From NCBI RefSeq assembly GCF_030656875.1, contig NZ_CP130943.1, positions 124,001 through 188,000 on the forward strand: DNA of 64,000 bases, in the 5' to 3' direction. Under the pieces are notes generated by a model. The model was not told where the DNA came from, did not search any database, and was given only the letters and a program-made list of their open reading frames with translations. Positions 45,748 through 54,549 of this stretch are shown in pieces. Origin of the DNA: Prescottella sp. R16. Its GTDB lineage: Bacteria > Actinomycetota > Actinomycetes > Mycobacteriales > Mycobacteriaceae. The translations under genes were made by a program, and so were the position numbers. Position 1 is the stretch's first letter. The number at the start of each line of letters is the position of its first letter.

Positions 45748-46863
45748 ATGCCGATCGAGGTGTTCGTTCCGGGGGATCCGCGCGCGTGCCGGGACTGCGC
45801 CGATCGGCTGGAGGGCCTGGCCGCTGCGGTGGCACGGCAGTCCACGGCGTTCGTCAAGGCCCGCTGGACGTCGGAATCCGAGTGGCAGGGCTCGGCCGGC
45901 GACGGGTTCCGGGAGCGGATTTCCGGAATGAACGTCGGTGCGAGTGGGATCGCCGAGTCGGCACGGACAGCAGCAGAACATCTGCGGGTGTTCGCGGACG
46001 GACTCGAGACCGCCCGGGCGAGGATGGGGCAGGCCGTGGAAATCGCGGACCGTGCGGGACTGCGCGTGGAATCGGACGGTAGCGGTCCCGTCGTCATCGC
46101 GGACCCGGACGAGGCGGTCGGCGACACCATCGATGCCGGGGTGCGGGCCGCGCAGCAGCGCGCCGCATACGACGAGGCCGCCGAGATCGCCGGAGACGGA
46201 CGTGACGCGGAATCCGCCGCGCACACGGCGCTACAAGGTGTCCTCGGAGAGATCGACACCGCAGTCCAGGACATGCGGGCACAGTGGTACTGGATGGCCG
46301 CTGCCGGAGTCACCGGCTACATCGGCACCGCCGCCGGAGAAGTCGTGAAATGGGCCGAAGTCTCCGACATACGACGCGGACAACTCGACAAGTTCCGGAC
46401 CCTCGCCACCGACGCCGCCCGCAGCGGCGACCCCTACTGGGAGACCACCGCCGCCCGAGCCGTCACCACCTTCGAATCCGCGGCAGACGATGCGGCCAGA
46501 GTGGTGTCGCAGAACAATCGGTTGATCGGTGGCCTGGCGGACAACCCCGTGGCGAAGGCACTGTCGACACCGGTCATGAAAGACGGTGCATCCGCGATAT
46601 CGAAAGTGGGATCGAAGGTTCCCGTTGTCGGTGTCGTCCTTACCGGAACACAGACCTACTTCGATGTCAGAGCGGCCGAAGACGGTGGTGACGCGGCCCT
46701 GGCGATCGCGAAGAACACCAGTGGATTCGTGGCGGGCACAGGGGCGACCGCGTTGATTCTGGCCAGCGTGGCGGGAGGACCGGCCACTGTGGTCGCTGTT
46801 GGTGTCGGAGCGCTCGTCACCTGGGGTACCGGCTATGCGATTCAAAAGGTGTGGGGGGATTGA
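45748..46863 (+). CDS. WXG-domain effector-like protein with glycine-rich hydrophobic C-terminus
   Basis: The product has 371 residues. Residues 1-100 are helical with a WQG motif (ESEWQGSAGDGFRERI), as in LXG/WXG N-termini of type VII substrates. The middle is helical. The last 80 residues are hydrophobic and glycine-rich (SGFVAGTGATALILASVAGG, AVGVGALVTWGTGYA), like the membrane-inserting ends of some toxins. It directly follows the ESX-like gene. Function as a secreted, membrane-active effector is inferred, and no enzymatic motif is seen. Confidence 0.65.
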   Translation: MPIEVFVPGDPRACRDCADRLEGLAAAVARQSTAFVKARWTSESEWQGSAGDGFRERISGMNVGASGIAESARTAAEHLRVFADGLETARARMGQAVEIADRAGLRVESDGSGPVVIADPDEAVGDTIDAGVRAAQQRAAYDEAAEIAGDGRDAESAAHTALQGVLGEIDTAVQDMRAQWYWMAAAGVTGYIGTAAGEVVKWAEVSDIRRGQLDKFRTLATDAARSGDPYWETTAARAVTTFESAADDAARVVSQNNRLIGGLADNPVAKALSTPVMKDGASAISKVGSKVPVVGVVLTGTQTYFDVRAAEDGGDAALAIAKNTSGFVAGTGATALILASVAGGPATVVAVGVGALVTWGTGYAIQKVWGD

Positions 46864-46865
46864 CC

Positions 46866-47492
46866 GTGCGAGGTTCGGACGAATACCGACTGCTACCACC
46901 GATGCCCGATTCTGTGACGGGCGAACCGCGGCCACCTGTCGCTCCACGGAGCGAGTCCCGAGCGATGGAGACGACACCGGAGGGGCCGGTTCCCGGCTCC
47001 CGTCCGCCCGGCCCCGAACACCTGGGGCCGGTCCTGGAGTGGTCGCTTCCAACGAGGAAGCTCCGATGGCAGGCCGGGCTGCTGTTGATCGCTGTCACCG
47101 TCGTGTTCCTCACCGTCGCCAACGGCTTCAGCTGGATGACCTACTGGGATGTCTGGCTGTTCGTTCTGGCTGGCGGCTTGTTCATGTACTGGCGCCTCGG
47201 CGGGGAGTGGTTCGCTGCCGGTGCCCGATGGGTTCAGGTCAACAGTTCGTGGGTCGACACGTACGAGTTGGTGGAGATCAAGTTTTCGGCCGATGGCGTG
47301 AATCGTGTTCTGCGGTTGAAGGATTCGTCGGGTCGGCAGATCTATTCGTTCCGGTTGCGGAATGTGCAGTCGAATCCGCGGATGTGGGATCTGGTGTACA
47401 ACGGGATTCTGCATTCGGTGGCGTCGGGGGAGTGTCGGGTGACGCCGCGGGCGCGGCAGATCTTGAAGCTGCCGGTGGGGTCGGGGGAGTAG
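46866..47492 (+). CDS. Two-helix membrane protein, candidate partner/immunity of the upstream effector
   Basis: The product is 208 residues from the GTG at 46866 (behind GGGGGGA); GTG 46851 is an alternative. A proline-rich cytoplasmic part of about 65 residues leads into two membrane helices (LLLIAVTVVFLTVANGF; WLFVLAGGLFMYW), then a soluble domain with VEIKFSADGVNRVLRLKDSS. From about 47270 the codon choice changes toward G- and T-ending codons, unlike its neighbours. Immunity is an inference from position only. Confidence 0.6.
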   Translation: MRGSDEYRLLPPMPDSVTGEPRPPVAPRSESRAMETTPEGPVPGSRPPGPEHLGPVLEWSLPTRKLRWQAGLLLIAVTVVFLTVANGFSWMTYWDVWLFVLAGGLFMYWRLGGEWFAAGARWVQVNSSWVDTYELVEIKFSADGVNRVLRLKDSSGRQIYSFRLRNVQSNPRMWDLVYNGILHSVASGECRVTPRARQILKLPVGSGE

Positions 47493-47584
47493 GCCCGCTC
47501 GTCGCGTCGGTTTCGTTCAGCGAGCCGACCTCGGGCTATGGTCGGACGAACTCGTTGCTGCCGAACCGTCCGAGGGAGTACTCG

Positions 47585-47944
47585 ATGTCGATGACCGAGG
47601 TGTCCGCCGACCACCCGTACAGTCCGGCTTTCGTCGCCGGCGGATTCGTGTTCGTGTCCGGGGCGCTGTCCGTCACCGCCGACGGCATCGCAGTGCCCGG
47701 CCGGACAGAGGCACTGGACGCCGCGATCGAGCGGATGGTGGATCGGCTCGCCACGGTCGGCGGTGACCTGAAAGATGTTGTGAAACTCACCTATTTCGTC
47801 ACCGACCTATCCCTGCGTGAAGAAGCGAACCGGCAGTTCGAGCGGATCTTCGACGTACCTCGCCCCGCTCGCACCTTCGTCGGCGTCAGCGGACTCCCCT
47901 ACGGCGCGACAGTCGAAATCGACGCCGTCGCCGTCCATCGCTGA
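47585..47944 (+). CDS. RidA-family (YjgF/YER057c) protein
   Basis: The product has 119 residues with the RidA core YSPAFVAGGFVFVSGALSV, DVVKLTYFVTDL and the end VSGLPYGATVEIDAVA. RidA proteins deaminate reactive enamine/imine intermediates made by PLP enzymes. The usual active-site arginine position reads RTFVGVSG, so the residue appears kept. ATG at 47585 or the next one at 47591. Confidence 0.85.
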   Translation: MSMTEVSADHPYSPAFVAGGFVFVSGALSVTADGIAVPGRTEALDAAIERMVDRLATVGGDLKDVVKLTYFVTDLSLREEANRQFERIFDVPRPARTFVGVSGLPYGATVEIDAVAVHR

Positions 47945-48162
47945 ACGCCGGTTACCGGCACCGACAAGAGCGCCGATCTCGGGCCGGGGCAAGTTGTCGG
48001 TCACCGGGTCTTCCTCGCGCGTGCAGCAGCACCCATGAGAACAGACGCAGCGGTCACATTTCTTGTTCCGTCGTATCGACGAACAAACGTGCCGAAACCC
48101 TGGCCGGACCCACCCATGTGAGTGATACTGGTAGTGACATGTATCTGGGGAAGGGTGCGCCC

Positions 48163-49662
48163 GTGGAGCAGAACACGCAGTACGACGCCGTGATCGTCGG
48201 GGCCGGCTTCGGCGGTATGGGTGCGGCGATCGCCCTGGTCCGTCTCGGCCTGACGAACCTGGCCATCCTCGAACGCGAGGACGACCTCGGCGGCACGTGG
48301 CACGTCAACCGCTACCCGGGTCTTGCCGTCGACATCGCGTCGGTCACCTATTCGTACTCGTTCGAGCCGAATCCGCACTGGTCGCGGCTGTTCGCGCCCG
48401 GTGCCGAGCTCAAGCGATATGCCGAGCACGTCGCCGACAAGTACGACCTGCGCCGGTACATGCGATTCGGCACCGTCGTCACCGGCGCCCGCTGGGACGA
48501 GGACGCCCGGCACTGGGTGGTGTCGACCGAGGGCGGCGGCCAGGTCACCGGGCGCTACCTGCTCACCGCGACCGGGTTCCTGTCGCAGCCGCAACTGCCG
48601 GCCATCGACGGCATCGACACGTTCGCCGGGCGGGTGCTGCACACCACCGCCTGGGAGGACGGCATCGACCTGGCCGGGTCGCGGTCCGCGATCATCGGTA
48701 CCGGCGCCACCGCCGTCCAGTTGATCCCCGAGGTCGCCCGCAAGGCACGGGAGCTCACCGTCTACCAGCGCACCCCCATCTGGGTGGTGCCGAAGCTCGA
48801 CATGCCGATTCCCGCTGTGGTGCAACGACTCTTCTCGCGGGTACCGGTGACGCAGCGCGTGGCCCGGGCGGTCAGCGACGCCATCCTCGAGGGCATCATG
48901 GTGAGCGCGGTGCTGCACTATCGGCAGGCGAAGATCCTCAACAAGGGTGCCGCGGCGGCGTCGAAGCTGTTCCTGCGCGCGCAGGTGCGCAACGCCGATC
49001 TGCGCCGGCAACTGACGCCGCACTACGACTTCGGCTGCAAACGGCCCACCTTCTCGAACCACTACTACCGGACGTTCACGAAGAAGAACGTGAAGTTGGA
49101 GACCACTTCGATCGCGCGCATCGAACCGGACGCCGTCGTCACCACCGACGGCCGGCGCACCGACATCGACACGCTGATCCTGGCGACCGGCTTCAACCTG
49201 TGGGACGTGAACTTCCCCGCCATCGAGGTCATCGGGCGCGACGGTCGCAATCTCGGGAAGTGGTGGCGGGACAACCGCTTCCAGGCGTACGAGGGGGTCG
49301 CGGTGCCGAAGTTCCCGAACTTCCTCACGCTCGCGAGTCCGTACTCGTACAGCGGGCTGTCGTACTTCACCACCATCGAATCGCAGATGGCGCACATGAC
49401 CCGGCTGTTCACCGAGATGCGGCGACAAGGCGCCGACGTCTTCGAGGTCACCGAGGACGCCAACACCCGATTCCTCGACCGGATGACCGCGAACCTCGAC
49501 GACTCGGTCTTCTACGGCGGCAGCTGCGGTTCGGCGCGGTCCTACTACTTCAACCAGCACGGCGAAGCCGCGCTGCTGCGTCCGACGTCGACGGCCAACG
49601 CCTTCGCAGAGGCGCGGAGCTTCCCGCTGGGCGACTATCGGATGGAGTCGTCGAGCGTCTGA
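48163..49662 (+). CDS. Flavin-containing monooxygenase, Baeyer-Villiger type
   Basis: The product is 499 residues from the GTG behind GGGAAGG; the frame is open to a GTG at 48118 and an ATG at 48139. The FAD motif is GAGFGG, the NADPH motif is GTGATA, and the Baeyer-Villiger fingerprint F-x-G-x3-H-x3-W is present as FAGRVLHTTAW. These enzymes insert oxygen next to a ketone. Relatives include EthA and ketone or steroid monooxygenases of mycolate bacteria. The substrate is unknown and no regulator lies beside it. Confidence 0.87.
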   Translation: MEQNTQYDAVIVGAGFGGMGAAIALVRLGLTNLAILEREDDLGGTWHVNRYPGLAVDIASVTYSYSFEPNPHWSRLFAPGAELKRYAEHVADKYDLRRYMRFGTVVTGARWDEDARHWVVSTEGGGQVTGRYLLTATGFLSQPQLPAIDGIDTFAGRVLHTTAWEDGIDLAGSRSAIIGTGATAVQLIPEVARKARELTVYQRTPIWVVPKLDMPIPAVVQRLFSRVPVTQRVARAVSDAILEGIMVSAVLHYRQAKILNKGAAAASKLFLRAQVRNADLRRQLTPHYDFGCKRPTFSNHYYRTFTKKNVKLETTSIARIEPDAVVTTDGRRTDIDTLILATGFNLWDVNFPAIEVIGRDGRNLGKWWRDNRFQAYEGVAVPKFPNFLTLASPYSYSGLSYFTTIESQMAHMTRLFTEMRRQGADVFEVTEDANTRFLDRMTANLDDSVFYGGSCGSARSYYFNQHGEAALLRPTSTANAFAEARSFPLGDYRMESSSV

Positions 49663-49742
49663 GGGGAGGGGGCCGCTGGCGCCGAGTCGAGGATCCTCGG
49701 CGCAGTATCCTCGGAGGTCGCCCCACGACTCGAGGATCATCC

Positions 49743-50327
49743 ATGCCTGACATCCACCCGGCCGCGACCGACGCCAACTTCAAGCTGCTGCAGACCGACC
49801 CGTTCTTCGACGTGGTGGTCGATCTGATCGCCGGCTATCTCGCGTCGGCGTTCGACGACCCGGCCGCGGTCGAGGTGGACGAGTGGACGCTGAGTTGCCT
49901 GCCGAGCACGAACAAGACGGCCGAGCGTGAGCGCCTGTTCACCCTCAACATCGGCCCGATGGAAGTGCTCTACGTGGAGCGCTACACGGAGAACGGCGAG
50001 ACCGTCGACTTCCGTACCGTGCTGTTCGCGTCGCTGTCGGCGCTGCAGCGCAGCACCGGATACAGCCTCGACGGGCTGGCGCTGGCCAACCCGCTGCTGC
50101 GTTTGAAGCAGACCGAACACGCGTCCGCGGACGGTGACGGTGTGCTGATCGACTGGTTCCTCTCCGACGAGGGAGCCGACGAGCAGTTCTTCGAACTGCC
50201 GCTCGACGAGACGACGATTCGTCCGCTGGCCGAGCTGCTGGTGAGCAAGGGACGCGGTCCGTTCGCGCAGTACCACAACCGTGCGTTCGCGCAGCACGTC
50301 CTCGACGTGATGAACGAGGATGCCTGA
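49743..50327 (+). CDS. Hypothetical protein (194 residues)
   Basis: I do not recognise this family. The protein is acidic, soluble and without signal peptide or membrane segment. It has FKLLQTDPFFDVVVDLIAGY at the start and RGPFAQYHNRAFAQHVLD at the end. It ends eight bases inside the next gene, so the two are co-translated. A DUF with a role in nucleic acid metabolism is possible because of the partner, but this is a guess. Confidence 0.55.
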   Translation: MPDIHPAATDANFKLLQTDPFFDVVVDLIAGYLASAFDDPAAVEVDEWTLSCLPSTNKTAERERLFTLNIGPMEVLYVERYTENGETVDFRTVLFASLSALQRSTGYSLDGLALANPLLRLKQTEHASADGDGVLIDWFLSDEGADEQFFELPLDETTIRPLAELLVSKGRGPFAQYHNRAFAQHVLDVMNEDA

Positions 50328-50961
50328 CATGACGATTCGGCTCCCGAAGGTTCTGGCGTCCGGCGACGACGCTGCTGTCGAGGTCCTGCGACGGTACTTC
50401 ACCGAGCCGCTCGTCAAGACCGGGTATCTGCGCAGCGGAGCCCGTTGGGATACGTGGGACTCGACCGGGACCCGCGAGCGGGACGCCGACGTCTTCACCG
50501 CGGACGATCTCGTGGCGGTGACGATGCTGGCAGTGGAAGTCTCTCCGGACGGTGCGCAGATCCTGCTACGGGAGCGCGGTGACGAGTTCACCCAGTTGCT
50601 GGCCGCCGTCGGCCCCGATCGGGATCTGGTCGACGAGCCACACGAACTGACGGCCGAGTCGCCGGTGTGCCGGCTCGAGACGGCGCTGTGGACGGTCCCG
50701 AGCATCGGCCGGACCGTGGCGTCGAAGCTGATCGCACGGAAACGGCCGCGGCTGTTCCCGATCTACGATCGCGTGATCGGAGAGGTGCTCGACACCAAGC
50801 AGGCGCACCTCGAGCCCGTGCGGCAGGCGCTGCGTGCAGACGACGGAAAACTGCATCGACGCCTCGTCTCGCTGCGGGAACAGGCCGGGTTGGACGAGTC
50901 GGTTCCGGCCCTGCGGATCCTGACAGTGCTCGCGTGGATGCAGCTCAAGTCCCCGCACTGA
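50320..50961 (+). CDS. DUF6308-family protein
   Basis: The product has 213 residues. ETALWTVPSIGRTVASKLIA and KRPRLFPIYDRVIGEVL resemble a helix-hairpin-helix DNA-glycosylase-like fold, which is how DUF6308 members look. The activity is unknown. Its start overlaps the 194-residue gene by eight bases. A second ATG at 50329 is possible. Confidence 0.65.
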   Translation: MPDMTIRLPKVLASGDDAAVEVLRRYFTEPLVKTGYLRSGARWDTWDSTGTRERDADVFTADDLVAVTMLAVEVSPDGAQILLRERGDEFTQLLAAVGPDRDLVDEPHELTAESPVCRLETALWTVPSIGRTVASKLIARKRPRLFPIYDRVIGEVLDTKQAHLEPVRQALRADDGKLHRRLVSLREQAGLDESVPALRILTVLAWMQLKSPH

Positions 50962-51048
50962 TCCGGCGCCACTGATCCGGCGCCGATGAGTTTCGCGCCC
51001 CCGCCCGGTCGATACCTGTGAGACGACATTCGACGGACGGAGACACTC

Positions 51049-51675
51049 ATGACGACCGAATACGACCTGGGACCGGCGTCGATGCAGGTGGCGCGGGTGG
51101 CCGCCGGGGTTCGTGACGAGCACCTGGGGCTCCCGACGCCCTGCACCGACTGGTCGGTGGCCGACCTGCTGCGGCATCTCCTCGAGCTGACGAACGCGTT
51201 CGCGGCCGCTGCCCGCAAGACCCCGTTCCCGGGGGACGGGTCGGCACGACCGACGGAACTGCCGGGGGACTGGCGGGAGCGGCTCGAACGCCAACTCGAG
51301 GCACTGCCCGCCGCGTGGCGTGAGCCCGGAGCCTGGGAAGGCGACGCGGAGGCGGGCGGCGTGACGATGCCCGCCTCCGTCATGGGCGTGGTGGCGATCG
51401 ACGAGCTCGTCCTGCACGGCTGGGACCTCGCACGCGCCACCGGTCAGCCCTTCGAATCCGATCCGGCCGACGTCGAGGCGAGCCTGAGCTTCGCCGCCTC
51501 GATGTCCGTGCCCGGGGAGGAAGCCGGACGCGAGGGGCTCTACGGGCCGGTGGTCGCGGTCCCGGACGACGCCTCGGAGCTGGATCGGCTCCTCGGCTAC
51601 GCCGGACGCGATCCGCAGTGGGCGCCGTCCGGTGAGAGGGTGGACGAACAACCGTCGAGGGGCACCGCGGTGTGA
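51049..51675 (+). CDS. TIGR03086-family DinB-like metal-binding protein
   Basis: The product has 208 residues. The DinB/maleylpyruvate-isomerase signs are the C-T-D-W motif (LPTPCTDWSVADLLRHLLE), with a histidine in the first helix and another in DELVLHGWDLARATGQP. The two histidines and an aspartate bind metal in this fold. It may use mycothiol as cofactor, as many actinobacterial members do. ACGGAG precedes the ATG. Confidence 0.82.
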   Translation: MTTEYDLGPASMQVARVAAGVRDEHLGLPTPCTDWSVADLLRHLLELTNAFAAAARKTPFPGDGSARPTELPGDWRERLERQLEALPAAWREPGAWEGDAEAGGVTMPASVMGVVAIDELVLHGWDLARATGQPFESDPADVEASLSFAASMSVPGEEAGREGLYGPVVAVPDDASELDRLLGYAGRDPQWAPSGERVDEQPSRGTAV

Positions 51676-51828
51676 ACCGGCACAGCGTCGCACTCGTCGC
51701 CGGCCGTCGATCGAGAGCGGGTCCAGCGGCGCTCCATGAAATCCCACGGCTTCGGTCTCGGCGCCCGGTTCCGTCGAATGGCCCATCGAGGCGATCGGTG
51801 ACTCGCGCCACCCTTTTCAAAGATACGA

Positions 51829-51844
51829 TCACGATATATCGTGA
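51829..51844. promoter_or_regulatory. Perfect 16-bp palindrome, probable PadR operator
   Basis: TCACGATATATCGTGA is a perfect palindrome ending 32 bases before the padR ATG. A second CGATC half lies just to its left. PadR proteins commonly bind AT-centred dyads like this and repress themselves. Confidence 0.75.
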
Positions 51845-51876
51845 GTGTGTCGGTAAACGAAGAGAAGGAGAAACCG

Positions 51877-52524
51877 ATGAGGAACATGAATCACCGGCGA
51901 GGGCCGGAACAGATGCACGGACACCCCGCGTGGGGCGAGGAGATGGGCCGGCAGCGCCGCCATCACCGCCCGTTCGACGGCGAGGACCCCCGCATGCGCG
52001 GTGGTCGAGGCCGGGGTCGCGGACACGGCGGACCCCGCGGACGCGGTGGCCTGGGTCGAGCAGGTCGCGGCGACGTCCGCGCAGCCGTCCTGCTCCTGCT
52101 GAAGGAGGACTCGATGTACGGCTACCAGCTGATGCAGACCATCACCGATCGCACCAACGGCGCCTGGCGTCCCAGCGCCGGCGCGATCTACCCGACGCTC
52201 CAGCAGTTGGAGGACGAGGGCCTGGTCCGGACGAGTGCCGAGGGGGGACGCAAGCTCGTCACGCTCACCGACGCCGGACGCGAGTTCGTCGAGCAGAACG
52301 CCGACTCCTGGGGTGACCCCTTCGCCTTCGCGGGATCGGGACCCGATCTGCGTGGACCGCTCCACGACCTGCACGGCGCCGCCCGCCAGGTCCAGATGTC
52401 CGGAACCGCCGAGCAACTCGCGGCGGCGGAGAAGGTGCTCACCGACGCCCGACGGGCGCTGTACCTGATCCTGGCCGGCGACGAGCAGGACACGAGTACC
52501 GGCGACCACGCCACGGAGTCGTGA
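51877..52524 (+). CDS. PadR-family transcriptional regulator with Arg/Gly/His-rich N-terminus
   Basis: The product is 215 residues from the ATG behind GAAGGAG. The PadR winged helix starts near residue 66 (VRAAVLLLLKEDSMYGYQLM, RPSAGAIYPTLQQLEDEGLV) and is followed by a helical dimer domain. The first 60 residues are unusually basic, with RGRGRGHGGPRGRGG and several histidines, and could bind nucleic acid or metal. Family members respond to phenolics, drugs or antibiotics. No exporter is adjacent, so the targets are elsewhere or only itself. Confidence 0.85.
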   Translation: MRNMNHRRGPEQMHGHPAWGEEMGRQRRHHRPFDGEDPRMRGGRGRGRGHGGPRGRGGLGRAGRGDVRAAVLLLLKEDSMYGYQLMQTITDRTNGAWRPSAGAIYPTLQQLEDEGLVRTSAEGGRKLVTLTDAGREFVEQNADSWGDPFAFAGSGPDLRGPLHDLHGAARQVQMSGTAEQLAAAEKVLTDARRALYLILAGDEQDTSTGDHATES

Positions 52525-52531
52525 GCACCGG

Positions 52532-52553
52532 CGTGACCGGTCGTCCGGTCACG
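52532..52553 (+). terminator. Hairpin after padR
   Basis: CGTGACCGG-TCGT-CCGGTCACG is a perfect nine-pair stem with a tetraloop, eight bases after the padR stop, between converging genes. Confidence 0.65.
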
Positions 52554-52641
52554 AAAGGCGCTGCGCGCCGAGCGGTTCGAGGTCGGGGTGTGACAGCGTG
52601 GGCGTGCCCTGCACGCGGATCGAAGAGTACGAGGACATCGG

Positions 52642-53262
52642 TCATCGAATCCCGTCCCGCCGCAAGGCGATCGACACCGCGGCGGCCCGCGAGTCGACGC
52701 CCAGCTTGGCGTAGATGTGGGCCAGGTGGGTCTTCACGGTCGCCTCGCTGATGAACAGCCGCTTGCCGAGTTCTCGGTTCGTCAGACCCTCCGCGAGGAG
52801 ACCCAGCAGCTCGGCCTCCCGTGCCGTCAGCGCCTGATCGGGGCGGCGCATCCGATCCAACACGCGCGCCGCCACCGGTGGCGACAGGACACTTCGGCCC
52901 GCGACCGCGTCCCGGAGGGCACCGAAAATGTCCTGTGGCGCCGAATCTTTCAACAGATAGCCGATCGCGCCGGCGTCGAGTGCGCGCACCACGTCCGCAT
53001 CGGTGTCGTACGTGGTGAACACCAGCACCGGCTGGTCGGGCCGCGCCGCCCGGATCTGCCGGATCGCCTCCACGCCGTCGATACCCGTACCGAGCGCCAG
53101 ATCCATCATCACCACGTCGGGGGAGCGGTCCGCGGCCGCCGCGACCGCGTCCTCACCGGTATCGACCTCGGCGATCACCTCGATGTCGGGCTGCGAATCC
53201 AGCAGCGCCCGCAACCCCGCCCGCACCACGAGATGGTCGTCTACCAGCAGCACCGAGATCAC
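52642..53262 (-). CDS. NarL/LuxR-family response regulator (SenR-like)
   Basis: The product has 206 residues. The receiver domain holds the phosphoacceptor in VVMMDLALG and the conserved lysine in LLKDSAP. A LuxR helix-turn-helix ends the protein (TAREAELLGLLAEGLTNREL, SEATVKTHLAHIYAKL). GTG start overlapping the kinase stop by four bases. With the kinase and the divergent HbpS-like lipoprotein it resembles SenR of Streptomyces, which controls redox and iron genes. Confidence 0.88.
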   Translation of the reverse strand: MISVLLVDDHLVVRAGLRALLDSQPDIEVIAEVDTGEDAVAAAADRSPDVVMMDLALGTGIDGVEAIRQIRAARPDQPVLVFTTYDTDADVVRALDAGAIGYLLKDSAPQDIFGALRDAVAGRSVLSPPVAARVLDRMRRPDQALTAREAELLGLLAEGLTNRELGKRLFISEATVKTHLAHIYAKLGVDSRAAAVSIALRRDGIR

Positions 53263-54407
53263 GACGCACCCCCGAGCGGGATCTGCGCCGCGACGACGCT
53301 GCCTTCCCCGGGAGTGCTCTCCACCGAGAACGTGCCGCCCAGCTCCTCGACGCGCCGGCGCATCGCCGGGAGGCCGAACCCGCTGGTCGCGCCCACCACG
53401 AATCCGACACCGTCGTCGAACACGTCCAGGGCGACGGCATCGGGCAGATACGTCAGGGTCACCCCCACAGTGTGCGCGCGGGCGTGCCGTCGAATGTTCG
53501 ACGCCGCGCTCTGCACGATCCGCAGCAGCGTGTGCTCGACGTCCGCCGGCAGCCCGACCGGTTCGCCGATCACCCGCAGTTGCGCCGACGGCACGTATCC
53601 GCGGACCGCGGCGAGCAGGGCGGCGTCGAGCGTCTGCGTCTCGAGATCGGGGGAGCTCAGGTAGTGGACGAGGTTGCGGGTCTCGGCGAGGTTCTCCCGC
53701 AGCGAGCGAGTGGCCACCCGCACCTCGTCCCGGGCCTGCGCGCCGCGCTGGTCCCACACCGCGTCGGCTGCCTCGAGGTGCAGCAGCGCGCTGGTGAGGC
53801 CCTGGGTGACGGTGTCGTGGATCTCCCGCGCGAGACGTTCCCGCTCGGAGAGCACGCCGGCCTCCCGCTCGGTGTCCGCGAGCCGTGACTTGGCGGCGAC
53901 GAGTTCGCCGAGGAGGCGTTCACGCTCGGCGCTGTCCCGCTGCACCTGCCCGTACGCGAGCACGATCAGCGCCCCGGTGCACAGCGGCGCCAGCAGCACC
54001 GCCCACTCGGTGCGGCCGCTGAACGACGCGAACTCGATGCCCGCGAACACCGCGAGTGCCGCGACGATCAGATACGCCGCCCAGCGTGGGAACGCGCGCG
54101 TGCACAGAAAGAAGATCGGGAACGCCGTCCACGCGAAGCTCGGCGCCAGCCACACCAGCGTCACCCACGACGACAGCACCGGCCACACCCACGGCTGCCA
54201 GCCGGTGCCGCGGCGGGACAGCACCACGATCACCGCGTACAGCGCGGCGAGCACGACGATCAGCCCGGCGACGACGAGCCACCGTCCGCTCACCCCGTGA
54301 TATGTCAGGTAGCGGGCCGTCGACGCCGCGAGCAGCACGTAGAACGAGAGGTGGATCGCGACACCGAGCGGTCCACGGAAGGCCGCGTCGTCCCGGTTGT
54401 CCTGCAT
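53259..54407 (-). CDS. Histidine kinase of the NarX/DesK type (SenS-like)
   Basis: The product is 382 residues from the ATG at 54407. Five to six membrane helices occupy residues 20-155, then a HisKA_3 dimer domain with the phosphohistidine in LAREIHDTVTQGL, and a HATPase domain with the N-box SNIRRHARAHT and G-box DDGVGF. The short extracellular loops fit sensing through an external accessory protein. A longer frame to 54752 runs through the divergent promoter and is rejected. Confidence 0.87.
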   Translation of the reverse strand: MQDNRDDAAFRGPLGVAIHLSFYVLLAASTARYLTYHGVSGRWLVVAGLIVVLAALYAVIVVLSRRGTGWQPWVWPVLSSWVTLVWLAPSFAWTAFPIFFLCTRAFPRWAAYLIVAALAVFAGIEFASFSGRTEWAVLLAPLCTGALIVLAYGQVQRDSAERERLLGELVAAKSRLADTEREAGVLSERERLAREIHDTVTQGLTSALLHLEAADAVWDQRGAQARDEVRVATRSLRENLAETRNLVHYLSSPDLETQTLDAALLAAVRGYVPSAQLRVIGEPVGLPADVEHTLLRIVQSAASNIRRHARAHTVGVTLTYLPDAVALDVFDDGVGFVVGATSGFGLPAMRRRVEELGGTFSVESTPGEGSVVAAQIPLGGAS

Positions 54408-54549
54408 CGGGCCGATCCTACGGACGATGCCGGGCCCGGGGATCGGCCATTCGGATGATCCGGCGGTGGCCGCGCGGCCGATGCCCGACCATCGGTCCCA
54501 CGGGAGGCTCGAAGTCGTTCGATTCCCCCTCCTGCTCGAAAGGCCCACC

